A DNA stretch of 64,000 nt, from positions 11,686,501 to 11,750,500 of the forward strand of contig CM050447.1 of assembly GCA_027563935.2 (NCBI GenBank). The letters are read 5' to 3'. Position numbers and translations under genes: made by a program. The notes under the pieces are model-generated. The model saw nothing but the letters and a program-made list of their open reading frames with translations, was not told the DNA's origin and made no database searches. This document shows positions 1 through 10,213 of the stretch, piece after piece. Within the stretch, counting starts at the first letter, position 1. Each line of letters opens with the position of its first letter. The DNA is from Costus lasius (lineage: Eukaryota; Streptophyta; Magnoliopsida; Zingiberales; Costaceae).

Positions 1-166
1 ATGAGCGTGTACAAATCCATTGGAATATTTCTTTCACGCTTTCTTATTCGATGTCGTTATCATTTCAGGTATACAGCGTCGAAGTTGAGGGTGACAATAT
101 GCTTGAAACTCCGGGTTAGGGCAAATGCCTTAAAGAATCTTTGAAAGTTCTTGTATTTTTGGGGAT

Positions 167-370
167 GCTGTCGAGATGGACAAACGAAAACTCATGCTGC
201 AAGAAGTCGAGAACTTTGATTTGGCTAACTTAGGCATTGTGTGCTCCTTTGCATTGAGACTTGTATTCGCTGTCGAGATGGACAAACGAAAACTCATGCT
301 GCAAGAAGTCGAGAACTTTGATTTGGCTAACTTAGGCATTGTGTGCTCCTTTGCATTGAGACTTGTATTC
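167..370. repeat. Tandem duplication, 2 x 102 bp
   Basis: Positions 167-268 and 269-370 read as identical or nearly identical copies, both starting GCTGTCGAGATGG and ending CTTGTATTC. It is a simple head-to-tail duplication within the retrotransposon 3' region. Confidence 0.9.
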
Positions 371-1274
371 GTATACCAATGTTGAGTTATAAATCTTTGA
401 TAAAAGATTTGCTAACCTGTTTATGCCACTTAGAAATATTCATCTCTCTCTGCTATTTATACTTGACATGAGGTAAAGAAACAAGCCTTTGTGAAATGTT
501 CCGAACATTTTTGCATTATTGAGATTGTGTCTTTGCTCGAGCGGTATATATTGAATTTACAAATTTGCTACATAGTATTCGTTGCAACGTATCTTGAAAA
601 TCCAATTGCGCAACATTGCTATCGATTCTTGCACTTGAGCCTCGATCGGTATTTAAGTGTAGGCATCCTCTTATTTTGATTGCTTGTTTGGCGGTAGTTC
701 ATGCATGACGGTACTACAAATCTCGCACTCTTGAGTTATTTCCCATATATTAGAGCCAGGGAAAATGATTAGCCATGAGATTGTAGCATGCTTGTCCCTT
801 TGCGATCTTGAACAAGAGTTCAATTGATGCCTTTTGATCCTTTCGTATAAATGACAAGCGGACACACAAATCCATTGGCAAGGGCGCTTGGCACTAACAG
901 GATGGGTAGTGACCATATGCACACATAGTACTTATTTCAAGTATGCTTTGATGAAAACATGATTTGAGATATTGTATGCCCTGGGGATAGTTGAGTGATG
1001 CATTTGACAAGGGTTCTCATGTATGAGTCCAGGTGGCTTGGCTTTCAAATATACAATATATCTGTCCGGCATTATCCTGGCTCCCGGAATGGAGCTATGA
1101 AATTTCGAACTATTCCGAGCTTAGCAGTGCTTGTTCGGGGGTTGCCCTTAGTGCATGATATAGTAAGGTCCTTTCACGGTCTTCCTTCCGAACTGATGTC
1201 GTGCCTTAAACTGAGAGACCCTCCTCTTTTTTAACACTATAAGAAACTCGTGCTGATGTGTCAGCATTTTGCAG

Positions 1275-1278
<4 letters not shown>

Positions 1279-1311
<33 letters not shown>
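1279..1311. repeat. Poly-T run (33 T)
   Basis: There is an uninterrupted T run on the plus strand, which is poly-A on the strand of the retrotransposon. It could be simple homopolymer expansion or a degenerate purine tract. It is not directly followed by an LTR start that I can recognise. Confidence 0.85.
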
Positions 1312-1313
<2 letters not shown>

Positions 1314-1459
1314 TCATAACTAGGGCAAATTTATGCTTCCGTCATCCAATTTGGCGAATGCTCACATAAGGAACTTACATAGGTCTAGCAAACAGTCAAA
1401 TGGCAACGACTTTGATATTCTCGAGCCTAGTGTCGCTTGGTCAGGATCAGATTCGTGTT

Positions 1460-4400
1460 TTAAGCATGGTATTTCTTTAAGAAACGGCCGTTGATGGGTG
1501 GCATCGGGTGCATTCCATCTTGATCTGTCAGTTGGTAGGCTCCTCCTTCGTAAACTTTTCCTATCACGTAGGGTCCTTCCCAATTAGGGTTGAACTTCCC
1601 TTTCGCTATCTTGTTGGATATGATAGGCCGCCTTACTGCTAGGACGAGATCTCCTTTCTTGAAGGTGCGTTCTCTGGCTAATTTGTCATACGCCCTTGCC
1701 ATTTGTGCCTGGTATAGCTCTAGGTTTTGCTGTGCAATCAGCCTTTGCTCATCAAGTGTATCCAGTTCATCAAGACGTAATTGGGCATTTTCATCCATGG
1801 TCATGTCACATTGCATTGCCATTCTTAGCGAAGGTATTTCGACCTCGAGTGGAAGCACGGCTTCGACACCGAAGACTAGGGAATAAGGCGTCGATTGTGT
1901 GGGCGTGCGATACGTGGTTCGATAAGCCCATAATGCTTCCACTAGCTTCTGATGCCACTCTTTCTTGTTCTTTGAAACGCTCTTCTTGAGCAGCTTGCAT
2001 AAAGTTTTATTGAATGCTTCGGCTAGTCCATTCGCCCTTGGATTGTATATCGAGGAGTATCGCCAATCAATTTTGTGACGCTCTGCAAATTTGTAAATCG
2101 AGGCATTTTTGAAGGCCAAGCCGTTATCGGATATGATTCGTCTAGGAATTCCAAAACGACTCAATATATTCCCGCGAAAGAAATCGACGACATTGGCGGC
2201 CTTGACTTCCCTTAATGGGACGGCCTCCGCCCATTTGGAGAAATAGTCTGTTGCCGCGAGTATGAATCGATGCCCCAGAGAAGAAGGAGGTTCTATGGGC
2301 CCCACTATATCTGTCCCCCATATTTCGAACGGCCACGACGAAACCGTTGGATGAAGAGGGTTAGGGTGCTTATGAATTAAATCTCCATGCATTTGGCACA
2401 AATGGCAAGTCTTTGCGCAGTTTATGCAGTCTCGTACCATGTTTGGCCAGTAGTACCCCAACCTCTTAATCTTAAGATACATCTTGGGTCCTGATTGGTG
2501 GGCACCGCAAAGACCGGAATGGACTTCCTGTAATACGTGAGCGACCTCATCCATTGCAATGCACCTAAGCCAAAGCTGTTCGTACGATCGACGATACAGC
2601 GTGTCATTCACAAATGTGTACCGGAGGGCCCGTTTCTTCAATTGCACTCTTTGAGTCTTATCCTCGGGTAGGATGCCACTTTTGAAATAGTTGACGAACG
2701 GCTCTCTCCAGTCATGTTCTTGCGTGAGGGAGATTGTCATAGCATCTGCTACTTCTTTCTTGTTGGCGTGATCGTCTTCGGCCGGTGCGATTAATTTCCT
2801 GTCTCTGATGACGATGTTGACTTGGTCAATGGATGGCCCAGCTAGCTCTTTGGCAAACTTTGCCAGTGCGTCCGCTCTACCATTAGCAGCCCTAGCGATG
2901 CAGGTCAGAGTGGCGTACGGTATTTGTTCCATGAGTTCCACAGCTTTTGTATGATATTTGTGCAATTCCGTTTTCTTGACTTGGTATTCACCCGTCACCT
3001 GTTTGACGATGAGCTGGGAGTCGCCGTACACATGCATTCTTTCGATTTTCATTTCCAGCGCGAGCTCGAGTCCGGCGATCAAAGCCTCGTACTCAGCTTC
3101 GTTGTTGGTGCAAGGACCGGTGAGGGCTAAGGAGTAATGCAATATTCCCTTTTCCGGGGTGACGAATACTAGGCCGACCCCTGACTTTACTTTCGGGATA
3201 TTTGGGGGAATAGCTGGCTGAATTGAAGACGCCCCATCGAAGTAGAGTTCCCAATATCCGTCTTCGGTTTCAGTATTTAATATTTCCTCGTCTGGGAAGT
3301 CGTAACTCAGAGGAGAGTCATCGGAGACAGGATGAGCTGCTAAGAAATCGGCGAGAATTTGCCCTTTCACCGCTTTCTGTGACACGTACGTGATGTCAAA
3401 TTCCTGGAGTAGGACGGCCCATTTAGCCAATCGTCCTGTTAAAGTAGGCCTCGTCATCAGGTATCTTAAAGGGTCGACTCTTGATATGAGACGAACTTCA
3501 TGTTCGAGGAGGTAATGTCTTAATTTCTTGATGGCAAATATCAACGCCAAACATTGCTTTTCGATTGGCGAATAGGAATGCTCTGCCCCTACGAACATTC
3601 GGCTAAGGTAATACAACGCGGTCTCCTTTCCCTCGTCATTACTCTGAGCCAACAGTGCTCCCAAAGATGCTTCCAACGCTGTGGTATATAAGATGAGTGG
3701 CTTTCCAGTGATAGGTGCCCCAAGGACTGGAGGGCATGAAAGGTATTCTTTGACATTTTCGAAAGCGTTTTGACATGTATTATCCCAAATGAACGGAGCA
3801 TTTTTCTTCGTCAGTTTGGAAAAGGGGTGGATTCGCCCGGATAGATTGGAAATGAACCTCCTAATATAGGCCAGTCGCCCTTGAAAGGATCTAAGCTCCC
3901 TGAGATTCTTCGGGGGCGGCATGTCTTTAATTGAGCTTATCTTCGCGGGATCAATTTCGATCTTTTTGTGTTTGACCACGAAACCCAGGAATTTCCCAGA
4001 TGATACTCCAAATGCGCATTTGAACGGGTTCATTTTGAGGTTGTACTTGCGGATCCGAGTGAACACGGTCCTCAGGTCCTGGCAGTGCTCTGCTTTAGAT
4101 CGTGACTTAACTACCAAATCGTCCACATAGCACTCGACGAGCTTGTGGATTAAATCGTCGAAGATCTTAGTCATCGCGCGTTGGTATGTTGCCCCAGCGT
4201 TCTTTAATCCAAACGGCATAACAGTATAACAAAAGATGCCGATAGGCGTGCGAAACGCGGTGTGCTTCTCGTCTTCAGGCGCCATCTTAATTTGATTGTA
4301 ACCAGACGACCCGTCCATAAATGAAAACACTTCAAAGTTTGATACCGAGTCGATCATTACTTCTGTCACAGGGAGTGGAAAATCGTCTTTGGGACATGCG

Positions 4401-7400
4401 TTATTCAAGTCCCTGAAGTCTACGCAGATCCGGATTTGCCCATTTTTCTTCTTTACAGGGACGATACTTGCTATCCAATCTGCGTATTTCTCCTCTCTTA
4501 TAAAGCCTGCCTCAATTAATTTCTTTATTTCAAGGGTGATTTGCTCCTCGAGCTCTATTCTCATTCTCCTCGGTGCCTGCTTTACCGGAGTAGCATCAGG
4601 ACTGATTGACAAATTATGGGCGGCGACCTCCGGGCTGAGGCCCGGCATCTCTTTATATGTCCATGCGAAGCAGTCACTAAACTCATGTAGGAGTGCCTCC
4701 AGCTGGTCCTTCTCAGGTTGAGAGAGTTGTGCGCTTATATAAGTGGGCCTGACGTCCTCTTCTGACCCGAGATTGACCTCAATCAATTCATCGCAGGTGG
4801 TCTGCCCCCCATCTTCCAGTTCTTTCGGTGCCCTTTTGAATTCCTCACTTTCTTGCTCCGTTTCGTATGTCTCACCTATCGTCACCATGTTGCAAGTGTA
4901 TGGACGGAACGTAAATGCTTCTTCATTTGGCTCCGTATACCCTAAACCACGGGTATTGGAGATCTTCCCATTCGGTAGTGTGATATTTCGTGAACCCGGG
5001 TTCCACAACCTTTCAAATTGGCGTAGCTCACTCCTTAGGCGTGGGTTCGAGCAACCGTACTTTTCTACGAGATTTCTTAAACTCGGAGGGTAATAAGCAA
5101 ATGGGGGAACTTTTACGAGTTGCGTTGACTCCGGGTCGTCCTCTTTGTCTGTCATGACGTGACGAATTTCATCTGACTGATAGAAGTGTATTGGTTTGTG
5201 GACAAAGAACCTTCCTCTTGTGCATCCCCTCTTGCTAGGGACAATAAAAGTCTTCATCTCTATGACTTGCGATGCATTCAGGGGAGTGAAACCCTTAAGG
5301 TAGCCTTGAGGAACTCTCAATACTCCTATCTCGTATTCCGCCACGTCTTGTCGTGTCGTCAGTCTTTGTGACCAACCTCCCTTTCCATGAGTTTCAACCA
5401 CGTCGCATGTAGAGGCTGAACAGTCACTCGCTTCTGACTCGGAATCACTCCCGAAATGGGGGCATGCTGACAGAGTCGTTTTCTTTAGCTTGGAGATGAT
5501 CGAGTCCTGTAGTGTTGATTTCACAGGCTGCGTTGCCGACCCAATGAAATAGTGCGCGTCTTCGTATTTGACTTCATGCACTGAGAAGGGTTGGATATCC
5601 CCATCGATACGCTCCTCCCTACCTTCTCTTAGGTATTTCAGGCATTGGTGTAAGGTAGAGGGGACTATGTGATTCTCGTGCAGCCAAGGTCTCCCGAGTA
5701 GCGCCTTGTATGAGGTATCAGTGTCGATGACATGGAATTTAACTTTGGTCTTTAAGTCGTCGAGCTGTAACGGCAAACATATAGAGCCTAAAGCCTTCTG
5801 GCTGTTCTTATTGAATCCTTGGATAATAACCTTTTCGGTTGTTAAATTATGGACGCCTAAAGAGAGGCTTTTTAAGGTCCGCAAGGTTATGAGGTTAACT
5901 GACGATCCTGGATCAACTAAGATTCTGCTTATCTTCATTCCTTCCACGTCCCCAGTCACGTACAATGGTCGGTTATGCTGCGATGTTCCCAATATCATGT
6001 CGTCGTCGTTGAAGGTAATGGACGATGTAGCATATGTGCTCAACGCCTCTTTTATGTCAGCCTCCACGAAGAACGTTTGGAATTTTTGAGGGTTTTGCAG
6101 GGCGTAAATAAGAACATCTCTCAGTTCTTGTGACATCATTAAGGCGTCGTATATGCTGAGGAGGGCGGGAACCTTTCTCAAATGTGACAATATATTATAT
6201 TCAGAAGAGGATAGTTTTAGTGGGGGGACCGCGTCGTCGCCCACCTCCTGCGTTTCAATTTGCTTTCCCTTGAGTTTTTCCTTTTCCTTGTCTATCGTGC
6301 GTCCCGTTACGACCTTGCCGCTCCTAAGATTCATTTGGCAGGATTCGCTTATTTGCTCGCTGTTTTTGGCAGTAGGTACTTCCTCATACAGGTAGGCGGG
6401 TAAGATTTCATCTTCGGAGTCGCTTCCCAAGTTGATCGCGTTACAGGTACCCATCCTTGCAGTAGCAACGCCTCTAACGTTGTCAGTTTTATCTTCCTCT
6501 AAGGGCTCCGGGATAACCGATATCATTCTGCAGGACTCCACCTCGTACTCTTCATCCTCTGAATCGTTCTCCAGGAGTCTCTCCCACATCTCTTTCGTGA
6601 TGTAGTGGTGAAGTTTCACAGGCTTAGGCATTTCCTGTACGTACTCTTCAAGAGAGTCGATGCATTTTTTAAGATCGTCTTTTTCTCGCGCTTTAGTCGG
6701 AAAGACTATTTTCTTATTTTTGTTCTTCCGTTGAGGATTCCTTTTCTTTTTCTCTTGATTTTCCCTTGCTGGTGGACGAGGTCTTGGTGATATGTATCGT
6801 GGGGACAGGGAGTCTTTCCACACTATGCCTGGTATTTGTTGTAGTTTTCGGAGGAGTCGCAGTGTCTTTCTCGGCACCACGGTATCCCACCCCTGGTCTT
6901 CTATGGGCGCCGGATCTATTCTTGTCTGAATGACATCAACCTCTTCGGTTTGGGTTTCGTTCAATACTTGCTTCGATAGAGTTATCCTCCCTGTCTTATA
7001 TTGTTTTTCCACCCAATCTTTGAAAATATAACAATCTTCTATCGTGTGCCCCAGTACGCGATGGTAAGGGCAAAAGTTGGGATCGTCAGTTTTATTGCTT
7101 TCTTCAGGGCGTTTCGGCTCTGGCAGTTGTAAGCCGTTTTTTAGGGCGTCCCTGAATATTTTCATCGTCTTTTCTCTCTTGAATGAATAGATTTTATTCT
7201 TTCTCTCTTCAAGGGTCAATGGTTTGCCCCTGCTGTTTTCACCGAGCGTTGGCGCTCTCTCGATTCGAGGTACGTTTGCGTTGTGAACTTCCACCCTTTT
7301 GCCCCTGTTAGCAACGTTCGTATAGGCGATCTTGGGTTCGTTCCTTCTTGGTTCCTCCCTTCTGAATTTTGGGTTTTGCGTATTTATGTAAGGCTGATGG

Positions 7401-9121
7401 TTTGTTCGTTCCAACTTTGCCACTTGGGTGATTAATTCTTGAAACGTAGAGATGTTATTGCCGCAAAGAAAGGGGGCCATCCAGCTATCGATGTTACGGA
7501 CTAACAAATCCACGGCCTCGGTCTGCTCTAGTGGCTTTTCGCATTTGATACTCAAGTTTCTCCACCTGGTAATGTAATTGAGGACGGTCTCATCCTTTCT
7601 CCTCTTTGTATCGGCCAGATCCGCGATTGTAATCTTATCGCTTACCGAAGCAAACTTCATCCTGAAGGCTTCCTCCATGTCAGTCCAAGTTCCGATGACT
7701 TCATTCTCCAGAGAGTAATACCATTCAAAGGCAACCCCTGAGAGACTTTGCGGGAATTGCCGGAGCAATAGAGCGTCGTTGCCGCCAGTGTTTCCACAAG
7801 TCGCGACGAAATGAGCCAAATGTTGGTCAGGATTTCCCACCCCATTAAACATCTTGAAATGCGGTACGATATACCCCTTGGGGTAAGGGATGTTATCGTA
7901 TGCAGCTGGGTAAGGTCTCCCTCGTCTCTTTCGTGGAGCGATTTTGGTTCCCTCCATTTGCCTCAGCTGGTCCATCACCATTTCCTGTACTTCTTTCCTA
8001 GTCAAGGTAATGGCCTCGTCGTTTGACTGTGCTGGCAAGGAAGATGTCGCCGGAGCGTTATTTTGTTCCCGCGATGACTGTTCTTGGCGTAACATCATCT
8101 CTTGCGTCTTTGCAAGAGCACTAGTCACCTCTTCGAACTTCGCCATGAGGATGCTCATGTCGTTATCCCTCTTCTTAAGTTGCCTCTTAAGATCGGCGAT
8201 AGCCTCATCTCTATGGTCATGATTAGTGGTCATGACGGGTTCTTCCTCTTCCTCTTCCTCTTCGAAAGTTTCTTGGTGTAGAGGGGTTGCTCCTAGTTCG
8301 TACCGTTGGACAGGCTCCTGAATTACGATAGAAGCCAACTTTTTATTCTTGGCTTTCCTTGTCATAGTTCGAAGGGTATCCTCCTCAGAATTAGAGCCGG
8401 TCTCTCGTGCGTGTTCTACCATCCGCACTGTGTGTATTACATAACCCTCTGTTTCCTTATGGCTGATCTTGGGACGTCTTTCCTTTCTTTTCATGTTCCT
8501 CTGAGCCCTCTTGTATGTCTCATAAATCCTTTGAGATATTGTCTTTTGAATAGCGAGATTCCTGGGCTTTAGGTGTGGCTTGGTCTGTACGTGGGTTTGT
8601 GGCCGCAGTCCCTCTATCAGGTTAGAATTTCTCGTAACTGATAGAAGTGGTGCAAATTTGTTTGTTACGGTTGTTTCAGTCTTGGCGGTGGAACGGTTAC
8701 GCCTCACAGGGATTAAGCGACCTTGTTTGCGGAGCCTAGCCTCCTTCTTCCTCAAGGCTTGTCGTTCTTGCTTTCTTGTCTTCTCAGGGCTTGAGAGCAT
8801 GACCTGGTGGATCTTGCCCCTGTTGACGCCCCTGTTGATAGTGAAAGACGGCTCCTCCTCCTTTTCGTTGATCATGCCCCCATCGGCAGCGACAAGCAGT
8901 TCTTCCTTTTTTGTGACAGTCTTTTTATTCTCCAGGGAGGTCTCACTCTTGATGGTCGGAGTGATCTTTCCCTTACCCTTAATGTTCTCAGAGTCTACGA
9001 AGGGAAGGTAGATGAACTCGACGTCTTCCTCCGAAATGGAGCCGAATTGGACACCATGCATGATGATCGATGCGTCCTCAACAAAGATGTTCAACTTCTC
9101 TGCCATTTTTCTGTAAAACAA
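1460..9121 (-). CDS. Ty3/gypsy (Tat lineage) gag-pol polyprotein, intact
   Basis: A single open frame of 2,553 codons encodes all retrotransposition functions. Approximate residue positions: gag domain 420-620; a zinc-knuckle-like CPYH...GH...C motif near 690; aspartic protease near 1065 with the active-site reading VDPGSS; reverse transcriptase with YVDD near 1665; a first RNase H; then a second, archaeal-type RNase H near 1960 (YFDGASS, NNEAEYEAL, GDSQLIVKQV, RADALA). Integrase follows, with an HHCC zinc module near 2200-2240 and catalytic D, D and E near 2273, 2330 and 2366 (TDIVG, SDNG, GLAEAFNK). Two RNase H domains are the hallmark of the Tat/Ogre/Retand group. There is no frameshift or stop between gag and pol. 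The start may be the second ATG (MAEKLN, 9103). The frame is intact, unlike the other elements in the window, so this insertion is probably young. It lies inside a SEC8 intron, in the same orientation as SEC8. Confidence 0.95.
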   Translation of the reverse strand: MFYRKMAEKLNIFVEDASIIMHGVQFGSISEEDVEFIYLPFVDSENIKGKGKITPTIKSETSLENKKTVTKKEELLVAADGGMINEKEEEPSFTINRGVNRGKIHQVMLSSPEKTRKQERQALRKKEARLRKQGRLIPVRRNRSTAKTETTVTNKFAPLLSVTRNSNLIEGLRPQTHVQTKPHLKPRNLAIQKTISQRIYETYKRAQRNMKRKERRPKISHKETEGYVIHTVRMVEHARETGSNSEEDTLRTMTRKAKNKKLASIVIQEPVQRYELGATPLHQETFEEEEEEEEPVMTTNHDHRDEAIADLKRQLKKRDNDMSILMAKFEEVTSALAKTQEMMLRQEQSSREQNNAPATSSLPAQSNDEAITLTRKEVQEMVMDQLRQMEGTKIAPRKRRGRPYPAAYDNIPYPKGYIVPHFKMFNGVGNPDQHLAHFVATCGNTGGNDALLLRQFPQSLSGVAFEWYYSLENEVIGTWTDMEEAFRMKFASVSDKITIADLADTKRRKDETVLNYITRWRNLSIKCEKPLEQTEAVDLLVRNIDSWMAPFLCGNNISTFQELITQVAKLERTNHQPYINTQNPKFRREEPRRNEPKIAYTNVANRGKRVEVHNANVPRIERAPTLGENSRGKPLTLEERKNKIYSFKREKTMKIFRDALKNGLQLPEPKRPEESNKTDDPNFCPYHRVLGHTIEDCYIFKDWVEKQYKTGRITLSKQVLNETQTEEVDVIQTRIDPAPIEDQGWDTVVPRKTLRLLRKLQQIPGIVWKDSLSPRYISPRPRPPARENQEKKKRNPQRKNKNKKIVFPTKAREKDDLKKCIDSLEEYVQEMPKPVKLHHYITKEMWERLLENDSEDEEYEVESCRMISVIPEPLEEDKTDNVRGVATARMGTCNAINLGSDSEDEILPAYLYEEVPTAKNSEQISESCQMNLRSGKVVTGRTIDKEKEKLKGKQIETQEVGDDAVPPLKLSSSEYNILSHLRKVPALLSIYDALMMSQELRDVLIYALQNPQKFQTFFVEADIKEALSTYATSSITFNDDDMILGTSQHNRPLYVTGDVEGMKISRILVDPGSSVNLITLRTLKSLSLGVHNLTTEKVIIQGFNKNSQKALGSICLPLQLDDLKTKVKFHVIDTDTSYKALLGRPWLHENHIVPSTLHQCLKYLREGREERIDGDIQPFSVHEVKYEDAHYFIGSATQPVKSTLQDSIISKLKKTTLSACPHFGSDSESEASDCSASTCDVVETHGKGGWSQRLTTRQDVAEYEIGVLRVPQGYLKGFTPLNASQVIEMKTFIVPSKRGCTRGRFFVHKPIHFYQSDEIRHVMTDKEDDPESTQLVKVPPFAYYPPSLRNLVEKYGCSNPRLRSELRQFERLWNPGSRNITLPNGKISNTRGLGYTEPNEEAFTFRPYTCNMVTIGETYETEQESEEFKRAPKELEDGGQTTCDELIEVNLGSEEDVRPTYISAQLSQPEKDQLEALLHEFSDCFAWTYKEMPGLSPEVAAHNLSISPDATPVKQAPRRMRIELEEQITLEIKKLIEAGFIREEKYADWIASIVPVKKKNGQIRICVDFRDLNNACPKDDFPLPVTEVMIDSVSNFEVFSFMDGSSGYNQIKMAPEDEKHTAFRTPIGIFCYTVMPFGLKNAGATYQRAMTKIFDDLIHKLVECYVDDLVVKSRSKAEHCQDLRTVFTRIRKYNLKMNPFKCAFGVSSGKFLGFVVKHKKIEIDPAKISSIKDMPPPKNLRELRSFQGRLAYIRRFISNLSGRIHPFSKLTKKNAPFIWDNTCQNAFENVKEYLSCPPVLGAPITGKPLILYTTALEASLGALLAQSNDEGKETALYYLSRMFVGAEHSYSPIEKQCLALIFAIKKLRHYLLEHEVRLISRVDPLRYLMTRPTLTGRLAKWAVLLQEFDITYVSQKAVKGQILADFLAAHPVSDDSPLSYDFPDEEILNTETEDGYWELYFDGASSIQPAIPPNIPKVKSGVGLVFVTPEKGILHYSLALTGPCTNNEAEYEALIAGLELALEMKIERMHVYGDSQLIVKQVTGEYQVKKTELHKYHTKAVELMEQIPYATLTCIARAANGRADALAKFAKELAGPSIDQVNIVIRDRKLIAPAEDDHANKKEVADAMTISLTQEHDWREPFVNYFKSGILPEDKTQRVQLKKRALRYTFVNDTLYRRSYEQLWLRCIAMDEVAHVLQEVHSGLCGAHQSGPKMYLKIKRLGYYWPNMVRDCINCAKTCHLCQMHGDLIHKHPNPLHPTVSSWPFEIWGTDIVGPIEPPSSLGHRFILAATDYFSKWAEAVPLREVKAANVVDFFRGNILSRFGIPRRIISDNGLAFKNASIYKFAERHKIDWRYSSIYNPRANGLAEAFNKTLCKLLKKSVSKNKKEWHQKLVEALWAYRTTYRTPTQSTPYSLVFGVEAVLPLEVEIPSLRMAMQCDMTMDENAQLRLDELDTLDEQRLIAQQNLELYQAQMARAYDKLARERTFKKGDLVLAVRRPIISNKIAKGKFNPNWEGPYVIGKVYEGGAYQLTDQDGMHPMPPINGRFLKKYHA

Positions 9122-9193
9122 AAGAATTGTAAGGACGAGGGCATGGAATCTGGTGTTGCGTAATATAGATCTCGAAGATGAAAGGAGAAGCCA

Positions 9194-9211
9194 GTCCCAC
9201 CGGGCGTGCCA
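9194..9211 (-). other. Primer-binding-site-like sequence
   Basis: On the minus strand TGGCACGCCCGGTGGGAC lies five bases after the LTR end. This is where reverse transcription would be primed, and the sequence resembles the segment following the 5' LTR in Tat-lineage elements. I have not matched it to a specific tRNA. Confidence 0.55.
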
Positions 9212-9309
9212 GAATTTGTGGGGTCATTTTGTTACATTGGGAATGTATTATGACCGTTTCAAATCCACCTTAAATTAATAAGGCTTTTTGTTTAATGGGT
9301 TCTGGCTTC

Positions 9310-9331
9310 CAATGAGCGCAAGCGCTCATTG
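9310..9331. repeat. Palindrome in the LTR
   Basis: AATGAGCGC and GCGCTCATT are perfect inverted arms separated by two bases. In the transcript this would be a strong short hairpin in the downstream part of the LTR. Confidence 0.85.
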
Positions 9332-9665
9332 TTAATTACCCCTAAAATTAGGGAACCTTTGATTAAGAGATCTATAATACGCAACAAGATAAGAACGATA
9401 ATCAGAAAATTTCATTCATGAATTTGATTTGACGTGATACATATTTCGACATGATAAGAAAAAAAGGAGTATTCGTCAAGATGGGCGATTTGTGTTCGTC
9501 GGACTTTTAGCCTTGTAACGGCGTGTTGGATAATATCCGGCCCAGGCAGTACAACGTTATATCGAGGAGCTACGCCCCGATGGTAAACATCGACGTACGC
9601 ACCTCCCAAACGATATCCCATCGTAATGCATTAAGGCGTGTTGGATGGTTTGAAGTAGAGAAAGA

Positions 9666-9997
9666 TTATCCGGCCTCGCGGCGTGGTGGATAATTTGATT
9701 TTGAGGGTTATCCGGCCGTGCGGCGTATTGGATAATTTGGATTTGAAATTTATCCGGCCTTGCGGCATATTGGATAATTTGGTTTGGAATTTATCCGGCC
9801 TTGCGGCGTGTTGGATAATTTGGATTTGAAATTTATCCGGCCTTGCGGCGTATTGGATAATTTGGTTTGGAATTTATCCGGCCTTGCGGCGTGTTGGATA
9901 ATTTGGTTTGAAATTTATCCGGCCTTGCGGCGTGATGGATAATTTGGTTTGAAATTCATCCGGCCTTGCGGCGTATTGGATAATTTGATTTGGAAAT
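9666..9997. repeat. Minisatellite in the LTR, 8 x 41-42 bp
   Basis: Units begin TTATCCGGCCTTGCGGCG and contain TTGGATAATTTGG. Unit starts fall at about 9666, 9708, 9750, 9791, 9833, 9874, 9915 and 9956, so the period is 41-42 bp. Units differ at a few positions, including alternation of GTGTTGG and GTATTGG. Confidence 0.92.
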
Positions 9998-10213
9998 TTA
10001 TTGTTTCGCCTAGACGATCGTGACATCGTACTGAGGAGCCATGCCCCGACGACGAGCGTCGACGTACACACCTCCTAAACAGTATTTCGTCGCGATGCAT
10101 CGAGGTTTCTAGGTATTTTTGATTTCATTTGGACTCATCATTTTGACATGACTCAAGTCAAGCCCGAGTCGCTAATCGAGCGGGGCTTGAGGGAGTGTAA
10201 CTAATAGCACAGT

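Larger units (their letters stand above)
1..1459 (-). other. Probable 3' untranslated part of the Tat-type gypsy element
   Basis: This stretch lies downstream of the retrotransposon stop codon on the minus strand and has no reading frame that resembles a known protein. It does not match the LTR on the right side (9217-10213), so the 3' LTR is probably beyond the left window edge. Tat-lineage elements often carry a long non-coding segment between pol and the 3' LTR, which fits. It contains a 102-bp tandem duplication and a run of 33 T (A on the element strand, 1279-1311). No SEC8 exon was recognised here. Assignment is by position only. Confidence 0.45.
9217..10213 (-). repeat. 5' LTR of the Tat-type element (boundaries estimated)
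   Basis: The left edge is set by TGTGGGGTC (minus-strand end GACCCCACA) next to the PBS-like site. The right edge is set by a minus-strand TGTGCTATTAGTTACACTCC start. The partner LTR is not in the window, so neither edge could be verified by comparison; the right edge is the less certain. The LTR contains a 20-bp palindrome, an eight-unit 41-42 bp minisatellite, and two diverged copies of a block of about 90 bp on either side of that minisatellite (about 9530-9630 and 10017-10107). Confidence 0.6.

Noticed and set aside
1..1459. 3' LTR of the Tat element
   Set aside because: The expected TGTGGGGTC start, the TTATCCGGCC units and the end text of the right LTR do not occur here; the LTR is probably beyond the edge.
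8580..9163. Plus-strand frames of 118-143 codons opposite the polyprotein
   Set aside because: Shadow frames antisense to the gag end of an intact coding region; no motif of their own.
9666..9997. CRISPR-like regular repeat array
   Set aside because: Units are contiguous, with no unique spacers, in a plant LTR; it is a minisatellite.
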